From: Carnobacterium jeotgali MS3
GTDB lineage: Bacteria; Bacillota; Bacilli; Lactobacillales; Carnobacteriaceae
NCBI RefSeq assembly: GCF_000745125.1
Contig: NZ_JQNF01000010.1
Coordinates: 248,001-312,000 of the forward strand
DNA length: 64,000 nt
Direction: 5' to 3'
Positions 25,236 through 33,968 of the stretch are shown piece by piece. A program made the translations under genes and the position numbers. The notes under the pieces were generated by a model, which saw only the letters and a list, made by a program, of their open reading frames with translations, made no database searches and was not told the DNA's origin. Positions within the stretch are counted from its first letter, which is position 1. Each line of letters begins with the position of its first letter.

Positions 25236-25412
25236 ACCCTATTTTTGACGGAATAGGGTTGCTTGTAGCCATGTAAAAAGATTCAATGAGAATTAAAGCG
25301 CGTTAACGCTTCAGCGATTACGCGCTGTTTGAAGCTTGAAAGCCAGAAGTCTAAAAGGTAGTCTTCCGGCGGTCTCATGGCTCTCCACAAGCAAACCTGT
25401 TATTCCAAAAGA
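25236..25412. other. Multi-stem structured element, possible small RNA (family not recognised)
   Basis: In the 686-bp gap between fliY and flgM this stretch folds on paper into a closing stem (GGAATA 25250-25255 with TATTCC 25401-25406; GCTTGT 25261-25266 with ACAAGC 25387-25392; GCCATG 25268-25273 with CATGGC 25376-25381) enclosing two hairpins (GCGCGT with ACGCGC at about 25298-25325, and CCAGAAGTCT with AGTCTTCCGG at about 25342-25369). A competing hairpin, ACCCTATT (25236-25243) with AATAGGGT (25252-25259), would break the closing stem. It is GC-richer than its surroundings and bounded by two terminator-like hairpins. The strand cannot be decided. It could also be a MITE-like mobile repeat. 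Confidence 0.55.
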
Positions 25413-25436
25413 AATGTCATTTTATTGCAGACAACT

Positions 25437-25470
25437 AAAAAAGCCAGAACGATTTGTTCTGACTTTTTTT
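25437..25470 (-). terminator. Terminator after fliY (bidirectional)
   Basis: GCCAGAAC (25443-25450) and GTTCTGAC (25456-25463) form a stem flanked by six A and seven T, so it can stop transcription on either strand. On the minus strand it would end the chemotaxis-fliM-fliY transcript; on the plus strand it would end an RNA from 25236-25412. Confidence 0.75.
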
Positions 25471-25501
25471 CCTTTTTGACCTAGAATGTGTTCTCAAAAG
25501 C

Positions 25502-25579
25502 AGACCCGATATCACTTCCCAAATAATGCTCAATTGTCTGTGACCATACTGCGCTTATTTGCTCCAGTGATTCGGGTCT
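25502..25579. repeat. Inverted repeat downstream of fliY
   Basis: AGACCCGA (25502-25509) pairs with TCGGGTCT (25572-25579), with CAC/GTG continuing the stem inward. GCAGACCC also occurs at 25232-25239, so this segment looks like a diverged partial copy of the region around 25160-25260. No function is evident. Confidence 0.4.
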
Positions 25580-25605
25580 AAACGCTTTTTACCACACTCC
25601 ACGCG

Positions 25606-26688
25606 TTAGTTTAAATGTTTGATGCGTTGTTCTTTGCTTAAGATGTTGGTGATACGAATTCCGAAGCTTTCGTTGATCACGACAACTTCTCCTTCAGCGA
25701 TCAATTTACCATTTACATAAATTTCTAAAGGTTCATCGGTCATTTTGTTCAACTCAACTACTGAACCTGTTCCAAGTGATAAAATGTCTTTGATTGTTTT
25801 TTTACTTTCGCCTAGCATAACGCTAAATTGCAACGGTACATCCATAATCAGATCCAAATTGCGCGGTGTTTTCAAACTGCCTGCATGAGTCAGTTCTTGG
25901 AACTCAGGCTTTTGAATGCCAATCTTCCCAGCTGTCTCTTGCGTTGGTTGATTAGCTGCCGGTGCAATTGGAGCGGTCATTTCTTCAGCTTGAGGCAGTT
26001 GACGATCTTGAATCACTTCACCTTCATCTGCCAATACGATTTTCGAAATATTTCTTACTGTATCAAGAGTGAAAACTTGCATGATTTCACTTTCAATAAA
26101 GTCACCTACAGTCATTTGAAAAGCAATTTTACAAACCATCGTGTCGCCGCTAATGCGATCATACGTTACATTATTTTGGTCTTTCCATACTTCAACGTCA
26201 GGTGGCAAAATATCGACAATTCGTTCTAGCATCGTAGCCATTGCTGTTGCGGCTGAACCCATCATTTGATTCATGGCTTCTCCTACTGCACTCAATTCAA
26301 GTTCAGTAAATTCTTTATTTTCAGGATTGCCATCGCCATCCATCATTAAGTCGGCAATAATGATGGCGTCTCTTTCATTCATCATCAATAAATTACTGCC
26401 TTCTAATCCTTTTTTAAACTCAATAGTTGTCACTACTTTTGGTGTAACACTTGCGTCGATGATTTCTTGAAATTTCAAAGTTGATACAACTGGAGTCGTA
26501 ATCGTTACTCGATGATTTAAGATATCAGACAAAGTAGTAGCGGCTTGAGACATTGAGATATTTCCGATTTCTCCAATAATATCTACTTGTGTTTGATCAA
26601 GGGTGTCAGTTGGTGTTGGCTCAGGGGTACTTGCACTGCCGTTTAGCATTGCATCAATTTCTTCTTGTGTTAATTTTTCACTACTCAT
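25606..26688 (-). CDS. fliY: Flagellar motor switch phosphatase FliY (FliN-type)
   Basis: FliY is the Gram-positive switch protein that combines a CheC-like CheY-P phosphatase with a FliN domain. The 360-residue protein starts with the CheY-P docking motif LTQEEIDAMLNG, has the phosphatase-type segment DIIGEIGNISMSQAATTL near residue 34 and a second ELSAVGEAMNQMMGSAATAM near residue 135, an alanine/glutamine/proline linker at about 235-265, and a C-terminal FliN domain (LDLIMDVPLQFSVMLGESKKTI onward). It overlaps fliM by 4 bp. It ends the chemotaxis transcript. Confidence 0.95.
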   Translation of the reverse strand: MSSEKLTQEEIDAMLNGSASTPEPTPTDTLDQTQVDIIGEIGNISMSQAATTLSDILNHRVTITTPVVSTLKFQEIIDASVTPKVVTTIEFKKGLEGSNLLMMNERDAIIIADLMMDGDGNPENKEFTELELSAVGEAMNQMMGSAATAMATMLERIVDILPPDVEVWKDQNNVTYDRISGDTMVCKIAFQMTVGDFIESEIMQVFTLDTVRNISKIVLADEGEVIQDRQLPQAEEMTAPIAPAANQPTQETAGKIGIQKPEFQELTHAGSLKTPRNLDLIMDVPLQFSVMLGESKKTIKDILSLGTGSVVELNKMTDEPLEIYVNGKLIAEGEVVVINESFGIRITNILSKEQRIKHLN

Positions 26689-27686
26689 TCGTCTGTCTCT
26701 CCTCCAATATACTGTAATACTTCAACTGCCATGTTTTTTCCTTTTAGTCCCGGTTTAACAAAATAGCGCGGAAGCTCTTCCACCGATAGGACTAACGGAT
26801 CAGATGTTTTACCATCTAAAGGAATAATGTCTCCCAATTCTAATTGTAGAAAGTTTTCCAACGTCATGACTGTTTCGCCTAAAAGTACTTCCATATTTAC
26901 TGGGGCAGAATGCAGACTTTTTTCTAATTTCCCACTATCTGTATGATCGGTTTCCTTTTCAGAATGGAACCAATTGCGTAAACTTAACTTTTCTAATATG
27001 CCTTCAAAGAAGATGTACGGTACGCAAACATTAATAAACGTTTTGACCCCATGTAACTCAACCGTGAGTGTTACCAGAACTACAGGTTCGTTGGGTGACA
27101 TGGTTTGTAGGATCTGAGGATTTGTTTCAGTTGAATCTATTTTCACTTTAAGGTCTACCACATCACGCCACGCCAATTCGAATGACTGACTAAAGTTCGT
27201 CAATATCTCTTCTAGAATGGCCATTTCAATATCAGTAAAACTATTTTTACTCATAACTTCATCGTTTTTACGAATTTCCGAGCTTCCGCATAATAGATCA
27301 ACCAGCTGTAAGCAAAGTTGCGGGTTTAGTTCTATAATTTGCGTTCCTTCTAAAGGAGCAGAACGAAACAATCCCATTAACGTAAAACGAGGAACAGAAT
27401 GGACAAACTCATCAAAACTCACTTGTTCAATTGAGGCAAGCTTTACATCTACATTTGTCCGAATTTGAGTGGACAATAGATTCCCAATTATTTTAGCAAA
27501 TTCTTCAAAAATCATATTCAGGGTCGTTATGTATTCTTTTGATAACCTGGCTGGTCGTCTAAAGTCATAGCTTTTAACTTTATTTTTTTCTTGCTCCTGT
27601 TCATCTATACCTGCAGCATCGATTTCGCCACTTTCTACTGCTTGCAATAACGAGTCGATTTCTTGTTGCGATAGAACTTGCTTCAC
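26685..27686 (-). CDS. fliM: Flagellar motor switch protein FliM
   Basis: FliM is the C-ring protein that receives CheY-P. The 333-residue protein has the N-terminal docking motif VLSQQEIDSLLQAV, the middle CheC-like domain (YDFRRPARLSKEYITTLNMIFEEFA near residue 39), and a C-terminal FliN-like domain (VNMEVLLGETVMTLENFLQLELGDIIPLD). The start is GTG at 27684-27686 with GAGGGA upstream. It overlaps fliY by 4 bp and is preceded by a cheW-type gene. Confidence 0.95.
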   Translation of the reverse strand: MKQVLSQQEIDSLLQAVESGEIDAAGIDEQEQEKNKVKSYDFRRPARLSKEYITTLNMIFEEFAKIIGNLLSTQIRTNVDVKLASIEQVSFDEFVHSVPRFTLMGLFRSAPLEGTQIIELNPQLCLQLVDLLCGSSEIRKNDEVMSKNSFTDIEMAILEEILTNFSQSFELAWRDVVDLKVKIDSTETNPQILQTMSPNEPVVLVTLTVELHGVKTFINVCVPYIFFEGILEKLSLRNWFHSEKETDHTDSGKLEKSLHSAPVNMEVLLGETVMTLENFLQLELGDIIPLDGKTSDPLVLSVEELPRYFVKPGLKGKNMAVEVLQYIGGETDE

Positions 27687-27702
27687 TATTTATCCCTCAT
27701 TT

Positions 27703-28104
27703 TTATAAAAATAGTTTCTCCATGTTGATGACACTCACTATTTGGTCTTTAACTTGGAATACACTAGACACTAAATCATCCATTTTATTGTCCAACTGTT
27801 GAATGGTGTCTGGTTCTATATCCAAGACCCAAGCCACTTCATCTACCATGAATGCTATTTTTTCCTCATTATTTTTCACAATAATAATATTATTGTACCA
27901 TAATTCTTTTGTTTCATCCGTTGGAGAAAGCAATTTATAAAAATTTATCAAAGATATCACATTTCCACGCAAGTTAACGAGCCCTTGAACCCAAGCAGGA
28001 GATTGAGGGACTGGGGTCCAAGGCATTTTATTTGTTATCTCTTCAACATTTTCAGAAGAAAAGGCATAGTAATTTTTATTTAACGTAAAAATAATCATCT
28101 GCAT
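27703..28104 (-). CDS. cheW: CheW-like coupling protein (second copy)
   Basis: This 133-residue protein is a stand-alone CheW domain. It shows the pattern IFTLNKNYYAFSSENVEEI at the N-terminus, then VQGLVNLRGNVISLINFYKLL near residue 43, and a Val-rich C-terminal part. CheW couples receptors to CheA. It differs clearly from the cheW at 33488-33937 and is placed directly before fliM rather than near cheA, so it may serve a subset of receptors or a switch-associated role (inference). An AAGGTG ribosome site precedes the ATG. Confidence 0.85.
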   Translation of the reverse strand: MQMIIFTLNKNYYAFSSENVEEITNKMPWTPVPQSPAWVQGLVNLRGNVISLINFYKLLSPTDETKELWYNNIIIVKNNEEKIAFMVDEVAWVLDIEPDTIQQLDNKMDDLVSSVFQVKDQIVSVINMEKLFL

Positions 28105-28117
28105 ATTTTTGTCACCT

Positions 28118-28480
28118 TTACAGACTTGCTTTGTCTAAAGCTTTAATTACACGATCACTATCGAATGGTTTTACGATAAAATCGACTGCTCCAGAACGAA
28201 TTGCATCCATAACCATTCCTTGTTGTCCCATAGCACTACACATAACTACGCGTGCTGCTGGATCAAAAGCTTTAATTTCTTTTAATGCTTCTACCCCGTC
28301 CATTTCTGGCATCGTAATATCCATCGTTACTAAGTTAGGTTTTTCAGCTTTGTACTTCTCAACAGCTTCTAGCCCATTTTGTGCTTCTGCTACTACTGTG
28401 TACCCGTTTTTTTCTAAGATGTCTTTCAGTTTCATCCTCATAAAAGCGGCGTCGTCTACGATCATTACATTTTTTGTCAT
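28118..28480 (-). CDS. cheY: Chemotaxis response regulator CheY
   Basis: CheY-P binds FliM/FliY and changes motor rotation. I start it at the ATG at 28478-28480 with GAGAGGAG upstream (120 residues); the longer frame overlaps cheC without its own signal. The receiver fold is complete: acidic pair DD at 9-10, phospho-acceptor Asp at 54 (TMDITMPEMDG), the switch Ser in MCSAMGQ near 87, and Lys in FIVKPF near 104. There is no output domain. Confidence 0.96.
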   Translation of the reverse strand: MTKNVMIVDDAAFMRMKLKDILEKNGYTVVAEAQNGLEAVEKYKAEKPNLVTMDITMPEMDGVEALKEIKAFDPAARVVMCSAMGQQGMVMDAIRSGAVDFIVKPFDSDRVIKALDKASL

Positions 28481-28494
28481 TTGTTTTTCTCCTC

Positions 28495-29091
28495 TCAAAC
28501 TGTTAGTGCTGTTAACATCTTTTCTATTATCCCTGGTTTTGGGATGAAATACAATGAAGATTCTAATCGATCTCCTAAATAATAGAACTCATTTTTTATA
28601 ATCATGATGCTGTCATCGTACTGGCTTTGTTCCATATACGCACTGCTCATAATTGCCCCAAACATATCTTCAATCATAATAGGCACCGAAGTGATTAAGT
28701 TTCGGTCTATTAGTTTCATGACCGCATTTAAAAATGAATTGACTAATATGTTTACTAATTCTTGCAAAGCAGAATCAGCCATAGCTTCTGAATAAGGGGT
28801 GTTTTTAGGCAACATCATGGCTACTAAATCTTTTGAAAACTGTTGATCTACCGTAAACAAAAACACACCCTCTGCATCACCCATCATTCTAACAATGATA
28901 GCTTTTATGACTGTTTCTTCAGGCATAATTTGCTCAAAAACAGCTGCATAATCCATCATTTCAATAACCGGAACAGTCATATGGACTGGTTTATCAATCA
29001 ATTGAGACAAGCTTGTTGCCGCATGTCCACCGCCGATATTAATAACTTCTTTTAAGACGTCTAATTCGGTTGCTGAATAATTAGATTTCAC
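28495..29091 (-). CDS. cheC: CheY-P phosphatase CheC
   Basis: CheC dephosphorylates CheY-P and works with CheD in adaptation. I prefer the GTG at 29089-29091, which gives 198 residues and places NYSATELDVLKEVINIGGGHAATSL near the N-terminus as in the family; an ATG at 29112 is possible but lacks a ribosome site. Both phosphatase signatures are present: E-V-I-N in the first helix and E-L-V-N in ALQELVNILVNSF near residue 110. It overlaps the cheA end by 11 bp, implying coupling. Confidence 0.9.
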   Translation of the reverse strand: MKSNYSATELDVLKEVINIGGGHAATSLSQLIDKPVHMTVPVIEMMDYAAVFEQIMPEETVIKAIIVRMMGDAEGVFLFTVDQQFSKDLVAMMLPKNTPYSEAMADSALQELVNILVNSFLNAVMKLIDRNLITSVPIMIEDMFGAIMSSAYMEQSQYDDSIMIIKNEFYYLGDRLESSLYFIPKPGIIEKMLTALTV

Positions 29092-31117
29092 TATACTCAC
29101 CAATGCTTTCATTGCAAATGGCTGACGCATCTAAAATCAAGACAATGCTACCATCTCCTAGAATAGTTGCTCCTAAGTAATTTTTCAACATATTTAATTC
29201 TTGTCCTAGTTTTTTAATCACGATTTCTTGTTGTCGAACCAAGTCATCTACTGCCAAAGCATTGTAGTTGTCTCCTTGTTTGACCAAGACCAAATGCAGA
29301 TTGGATTCTTCTGTTACTGCCACATCTAACGCTTTGTGCAATCGAACCACTGGAACAGCTAGTCCTTCATATTTGTACACTTCACGGTTGTGTACGCGAA
29401 TGATGTCTTCTTCTTTCACCTTAACGATTGTTTTAATAATCCCTAAAGGAATCGCAAAAGTAGCTTGACCAACTTTTACAAGCAACGATTGAATGATGGA
29501 CAAGGTTAACGGCAAGTTAATTTTAAAGACTGTTCCTTTGCCGACAATACTTTCCAATTCAACGGTTCCACCTAGTTCCGTGATTTTTTGCTTAACGGCA
29601 TCCATTCCCACACCGCGACCAGAAATACTCGTGACTTCTTGTGCTGTTGAGAATCCTGGGTGGAAGATCAATTGCTGAATTTCTTTGTCGCTCATTCCTT
29701 CAGTTGAAATGCCTTTTCGTTCAGCACTTGCTTTAATTACGACTGGGTTTACTCCTTTACCATCATCAGTCAACGTCAATACAACTCGGTTACCTTCTTG
29801 ATAAGCGGTTATTTTAATTAGACCTTTTGGATTTTTGCCTAATCTCAAACGTTCTTCCGGCATTTCGACTCCATGATCTGCTGAATTTCGCAGCAAATGG
29901 ACTAAGGGTTCGCTTAATTCAGAAACCACGGTACGGTCTAACTCAGTATCTTCGCCTTCAATTACTAAGTTAAACTCTTTTCCTAAATCATTCCCTAAGT
30001 CACGGATCATGCGAGGGAAACGAGTCATCACGGTGCTGACCGGTTGCATTCTGATTTTCAGTACCAATTCTTGCAATTCTGAACTGATCCTTGCCACATG
30101 TTCAAGCGGCTCTTTCATTTCAGATACCAATAACTGGTCGCTTAAATCTTCTAATCGTGTGCGGTAGATAACCAATTCAGATACCAAATTCATAAAGGAA
30201 TCTAATTTCCCAATATCGACTCGAATGGATTGATTCATCGCATGATTTTGCGCTTTCGCTTTGCCAGGTGCTTTAGCTGTTGCTTGAGTTGCTTCAACTT
30301 GTTTTGCTTGAGGTTCCGTTTGACTTTTTTCTGCTTGTTGCACGAGTAAGTCATCTGGTTGTTGAATCGTTTGGATCAAAACTTCCGTAATTTCACTATT
30401 ATCCAATGCTAAGTTTAAGACAGTTTCCTCGTCTAATTTGCTCACATAGATGAGTTTAAAAATAGTGCCGAAATCATCATTTTCAAGCGCTTCTGTACCT
30501 GGTTCAGAATACAAAACATCTCCGTGCTGTTCCAACTTACTCATAACAAGGTACACGCGCGCGTTTTTCATTGAACTGTCTTCGTCAATACGAATAGCCA
30601 AAACGTAAGCATTGTAGCCATCTTCTTTAGCTGCTTCAATAATCATTAAGTCGGAATCTTCCACTTTTTCTAAAGATAAATTAAGCAATGAACCGGTCTC
30701 TTGTTCAACTGTTACAGCTTCTACTAGCGCACTTTTGCCAGATGATACATGATCCAACCGTTGAACAAGGTTAGTAATATCACGTTCTGCATCATTTTCT
30801 TCTCTCAAATCTTCCACTAAGTCGGATAATGTATCTAAGCAGTCAAAGATTAAGGCGATAGATGTTGCATCAGCTGGAATGATTTTTTGTTTTAACAAAT
30901 CAAATACGTTTTCCATTTTATGGGTTAATTTAGCCATTGTATCGTAGCCCATTGTCGCAGCCATTCCTTTGATGGTATGAGCTGATCGAAACATCACGTC
31001 TACAATACTAGAATCTTCTGGATTGTTCTCTAATTCAAGCACTTGTTCATTCAAACTTTGCAAATGTTCATCTGTTTCTTCAAAAAATAAATCGAGGTAT
31101 TTGCTATTTTCGTCCAT
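29081..31117 (-). CDS. cheA: Chemotaxis histidine kinase CheA
   Basis: CheA phosphorylates CheY and CheB in response to receptors. I start it at the ATG at 31115-31117 with GGGAGGG upstream (678 residues). Domains in order: HPt with the phospho-His at about 47 (RSAHTIKGMAATMGY), a P2 CheY/CheB-binding region, dimerisation helices near 310-370, the ATPase with N box LVHLLRNSADHGVE and G box LTDDGKGV, and a C-terminal CheW-like domain (ATFAIPLGIIKTIVKV). An Ala/Gln/Lys-rich linker precedes the dimer domain. Confidence 0.97.
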   Translation of the reverse strand: MDENSKYLDLFFEETDEHLQSLNEQVLELENNPEDSSIVDVMFRSAHTIKGMAATMGYDTMAKLTHKMENVFDLLKQKIIPADATSIALIFDCLDTLSDLVEDLREENDAERDITNLVQRLDHVSSGKSALVEAVTVEQETGSLLNLSLEKVEDSDLMIIEAAKEDGYNAYVLAIRIDEDSSMKNARVYLVMSKLEQHGDVLYSEPGTEALENDDFGTIFKLIYVSKLDEETVLNLALDNSEITEVLIQTIQQPDDLLVQQAEKSQTEPQAKQVEATQATAKAPGKAKAQNHAMNQSIRVDIGKLDSFMNLVSELVIYRTRLEDLSDQLLVSEMKEPLEHVARISSELQELVLKIRMQPVSTVMTRFPRMIRDLGNDLGKEFNLVIEGEDTELDRTVVSELSEPLVHLLRNSADHGVEMPEERLRLGKNPKGLIKITAYQEGNRVVLTLTDDGKGVNPVVIKASAERKGISTEGMSDKEIQQLIFHPGFSTAQEVTSISGRGVGMDAVKQKITELGGTVELESIVGKGTVFKINLPLTLSIIQSLLVKVGQATFAIPLGIIKTIVKVKEEDIIRVHNREVYKYEGLAVPVVRLHKALDVAVTEESNLHLVLVKQGDNYNALAVDDLVRQQEIVIKKLGQELNMLKNYLGATILGDGSIVLILDASAICNESIGEYSEI

Positions 31118-31155
31118 AGTATCCCTCCCTTTCATCCGTTCTCGTAATTTAGTTG

Positions 31156-31926
31156 TTACAGTTTTTCATAAATGAACGATGCACGTTTTACTAAGCCATA
31201 TTTCTCTGGGCTATAAATTGTTTCTGTTGCTCCTGTGAAAAACAAACCACCTGGAACAAGAGCATTACTGAATTTTTGGTACAACTCTTCTTTCACTTCG
31301 TTTTTGAAATAAATGGTCACATTTCGGCAGACAATGACATTATAGTCTTTTCCAAAGCGGTCTCCAATCAAATCATGTTTTTTAAAAGCGACTTTGTTTT
31401 TAATTTGGTTTGACAAATAATAGGTATTTTCATCATGTGTGAAGTACTTTTCACGGTTTTCTTCATCAACATTTTTGATTTCTATATTAGAAAATGTCCC
31501 CAGTTTTGCACGTGCTAATATCGTTTCATCAATATCGGTAGCTGTTATTTTTTCTGATTGCGCGATCTTATGTTTGTCCATGATCATTGCCAGTGAATAG
31601 GCTTCTGCTCCGGTAGAACAAGCCGCACTCCAAACTTTTAACGAGCCAAACCGCGGTTCAAGATACGAAACCATCAACTCTTCAAATTCATCAAATACTT
31701 CTCTGTTTCGGAAAAAGTCCGTGACATTGATAGTGATGTAATTCAAAAAGTTCTTTTTGACGATTGGGTCTGCTTGTATTTTGATGGCATACTCTTCTAG
31801 TGTTGCAGCACCCGTATTTTTCATGATTGTTCCAATTCGTCTTTGAAGCTGTTTTTCTTTGTATCCTTCTAGATTGATATTTAAATGTTCTTTTGTCCAA
31901 GCGTAAAAAAATTCGAAATTCAACAT
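31156..31926 (-). CDS. cheR: Chemotaxis receptor methyltransferase CheR
   Basis: CheR methylates receptor glutamates using S-adenosylmethionine during adaptation. The ATG at 31924-31926 overlaps the cheB stop (TAATG) and is preceded by AAGGAT, giving 256 residues; the longer frame is ignored. The N-terminal helical domain has EGYKEKQLQRRIGTIM, and the catalytic domain shows the SAM-binding VWSAACSTGAEAYSLAM near residue 107, ATDIDETILARA, and the CheR-typical NVIVCRNVTIYFKNE. Paired with cheB as usual. Confidence 0.96.
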   Translation of the reverse strand: MLNFEFFYAWTKEHLNINLEGYKEKQLQRRIGTIMKNTGAATLEEYAIKIQADPIVKKNFLNYITINVTDFFRNREVFDEFEELMVSYLEPRFGSLKVWSAACSTGAEAYSLAMIMDKHKIAQSEKITATDIDETILARAKLGTFSNIEIKNVDEENREKYFTHDENTYYLSNQIKNKVAFKKHDLIGDRFGKDYNVIVCRNVTIYFKNEVKEELYQKFSNALVPGGLFFTGATETIYSPEKYGLVKRASFIYEKL

Positions 31927-32948
31927 TAGCTTCGCATCCTTATCATCCAATTGATCAATTCTGATATTTCATTCAAACTTGCAATTTTATCAATAACACC
32001 TTTTTGCACTGCATGACCTGGCATACCGTATACAATAGACGTCTCACGGTTTTGCGCCACTGTATATCCGCCTGTTTCTTTGATTTTAGCTAATCCACGA
32101 GCGCCATCTTGCCCCATGCCCGTTAAAATAAAACTAGCCAATTCGCTGCCATAAGATTCAGCAGCCGTTTCAAACATATAATCTACTGCTGGTCTCACAC
32201 CATGGATTTTATCTGCTTCATTTAATTTAATGCAGTTATTTTCAATTAGCATGTGGTACCCGCCTGGCGCAACATACACAACCCCACCTCTTATTGCCAT
32301 ACCGTCTTCAGCTTCAACGACTGTTGCAGTTGATTCTTTATCCAATCGCTTCGAAAATGATGTCGTAAATCCTTTAGGCATGTGTTGAACGATAAAAATG
32401 GGAAAGTTTAAGTTCTCCGGCAACGAGCGTATGATTGAAAATAATGCCTTAGGTCCACCTGTAGAAGCGCCAATTGCGATGGCTTTTATTTTTTTAGGCA
32501 GTTTATTTTCCAATTCATTTTTCTGTAATGCTGATTTTTCGGTTGGCAGCTCTGTTCTCTTCTGTTCAAACAAAGGCATGATTTTATCTGCTACTTCATT
32601 TTTAAATAAATCCGATTGATTTCTGATATCGTGTGGTTTTTCAATAAAGTCCATTGCTCCTAAATCCAGTGCAGCAATCGTATTGTCTTCTCCACTAAAT
32701 GAACTCATCATAATAACCGGTACATCATGTTCTTTTTTTATAATCTCAAGGGTTTCTAATCCATTTAATCCCGGCATTTCAATGTCTAAAGTGATGACAT
32801 CTGGTTGAAGTAACGGAATTACCTTTAGTGCATCTCGACCATTTCTAGCCGTACCAATAACTTCTAATCCATCAATACTTGCTATTGTTTCAGTAATAAT
32901 CTTTCTCATAAAAGGAGAATCATCTACAACCAATACTTTTATGTTCAC
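31926..32948 (-). CDS. cheB: Chemotaxis methylesterase/deamidase CheB
   Basis: CheB removes receptor methyl groups when phosphorylated by CheA. The 340-residue protein has an N-terminal receiver domain with phospho-Asp at 55 (ITLDIEMPG) and a C-terminal esterase domain with the catalytic Ser in AIGASTGGPKAL, His in FIVQHMPKGFT and Asp in TGMGQDGARGL. The linker is about residues 125-150. It starts 25 bp after cheD and overlaps cheR. Confidence 0.97.
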   Translation of the reverse strand: MNIKVLVVDDSPFMRKIITETIASIDGLEVIGTARNGRDALKVIPLLQPDVITLDIEMPGLNGLETLEIIKKEHDVPVIMMSSFSGEDNTIAALDLGAMDFIEKPHDIRNQSDLFKNEVADKIMPLFEQKRTELPTEKSALQKNELENKLPKKIKAIAIGASTGGPKALFSIIRSLPENLNFPIFIVQHMPKGFTTSFSKRLDKESTATVVEAEDGMAIRGGVVYVAPGGYHMLIENNCIKLNEADKIHGVRPAVDYMFETAAESYGSELASFILTGMGQDGARGLAKIKETGGYTVAQNRETSIVYGMPGHAVQKGVIDKIASLNEISELINWMIRMRS

Positions 32949-32972
32949 TATTTGATACTCTCCTATCCCTTT

Positions 32973-33455
32973 TTACAGCACAATTATTTCTCTATTCACC
33001 ATTCGAACAGTTACCGTAAAGGTGGCCAAATCAATGATCATCGTTCGGCCCATATTCCCTCCAGTATGAGCGGCTAGTAAAGGAATGCCTAGTTGTTGCA
33101 ATACTTTTTCAACGGCAAGGATATTTCGATCTCCGATACTTCCATGCGGAAGATCTTTAGAAAATTGAAACATACTTGCTCCGCCTGCAATTTTTGCGAT
33201 TAACGGATTGTTGTTTGTTAATTTATTTATTTCAGAGACCATATGAGGAACAGCTAAATCAGCGAATTTTTCAACTTTATTGGTATCTTTAAACGCACTG
33301 CTGTCAGGCAGCATGATATGGCTTAATCCGCCAATTTTTGTTTTAGGATCATATAAAGCAATCCCCACACACGAACCCAATCCTACTGTTATCAAGGAAT
33401 CAGGCTGCTGTGCTACTTTATAATCTGAGATTCCAACTCTTAATTCATCTGACAT
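32973..33455 (-). CDS. cheD: Chemoreceptor glutamine deamidase CheD
   Basis: CheD deamidates receptor glutamines and is released by CheC-CheY-P in Gram-positive adaptation. The 160-residue protein has the catalytic Cys in TVGLGSCVGIALYDP near residue 28, the His in GGLSHIMLPDS near 45, and the conserved GGASMFQF and HTGGNMGRTM. Having cheD and cheC in one transcript supports a B. subtilis-like CheC-CheD-CheY circuit. Confidence 0.96.
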   Translation of the reverse strand: MSDELRVGISDYKVAQQPDSLITVGLGSCVGIALYDPKTKIGGLSHIMLPDSSAFKDTNKVEKFADLAVPHMVSEINKLTNNNPLIAKIAGGASMFQFSKDLPHGSIGDRNILAVEKVLQQLGIPLLAAHTGGNMGRTMIIDLATFTVTVRMVNREIIVL

Positions 33456-33487
33456 ACCGTTTCACCATTCCTCTAATCTACCCATTT

Positions 33488-33937
33488 TTATCGATTAATC
33501 AATGACACTAATTCTCGTTCGCCATCTTCCGAAAAAATACTGTCTACATCTAATTGTAAAATGATGCCTTCTTCTGTTCGGATAAAAGCCATGACATAAC
33601 TAGCTGCTTCTTGATTGGCGTTTTCTGACACTTCGCGGTCTTTACTTTCAAATGAACGAATATTGGTTACTTTATCGACAGCTAATCCAATTTTTTTCTC
33701 TTGCCATTTTATAGCAATCACTTTAGTATCAGAAGTCACTTCCGTTTTACGTTGAAAGAATCGTTCGCTTAAATCAATGATTGGTAGAATTCCATCATCG
33801 TACTCTATCGCCCCTAACACATAATCAGATGTATCTGGAATTCTAGTTAGTCCTTCAACATGTATGATTTTTTCGGTTACTTCGATTGGAATGGCAAAGC
33901 TTTGACCTCCGCTACTAAAAATAACAAACTTTTCCAT
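33488..33937 (-). CDS. cheW: Chemotaxis coupling protein CheW
   Basis: CheW links receptors to CheA. This 149-residue protein has the full CheW-domain pattern: FVIFSSGGQSFAIPIEVTEKIIHVEGLTRIPDTSDYVLG at the N-terminus, then GILPIIDLSERFF, and KKIGLAVDKVTNI near residue 78. It begins about 80 bp after the receptor gene and 32 bp before cheD, and is likely the main coupling protein for that receptor. Confidence 0.94.
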   Translation of the reverse strand: MEKFVIFSSGGQSFAIPIEVTEKIIHVEGLTRIPDTSDYVLGAIEYDDGILPIIDLSERFFQRKTEVTSDTKVIAIKWQEKKIGLAVDKVTNIRSFESKDREVSENANQEAASYVMAFIRTEEGIILQLDVDSIFSEDGERELVSLINR

Positions 33938-33968
33938 TATCCTATTCCTCCAAGTTCTCTATTTATTA

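Noticed and set aside
25236-25412. A c-di-GMP riboswitch, attractive because of the flagellar context.
   Set aside because: The conserved c-di-GMP-I core (GGGCAAACC-like and GACGCAAAGCC) is not found on either strand, and a terminator and promoter separate the element from flgM.
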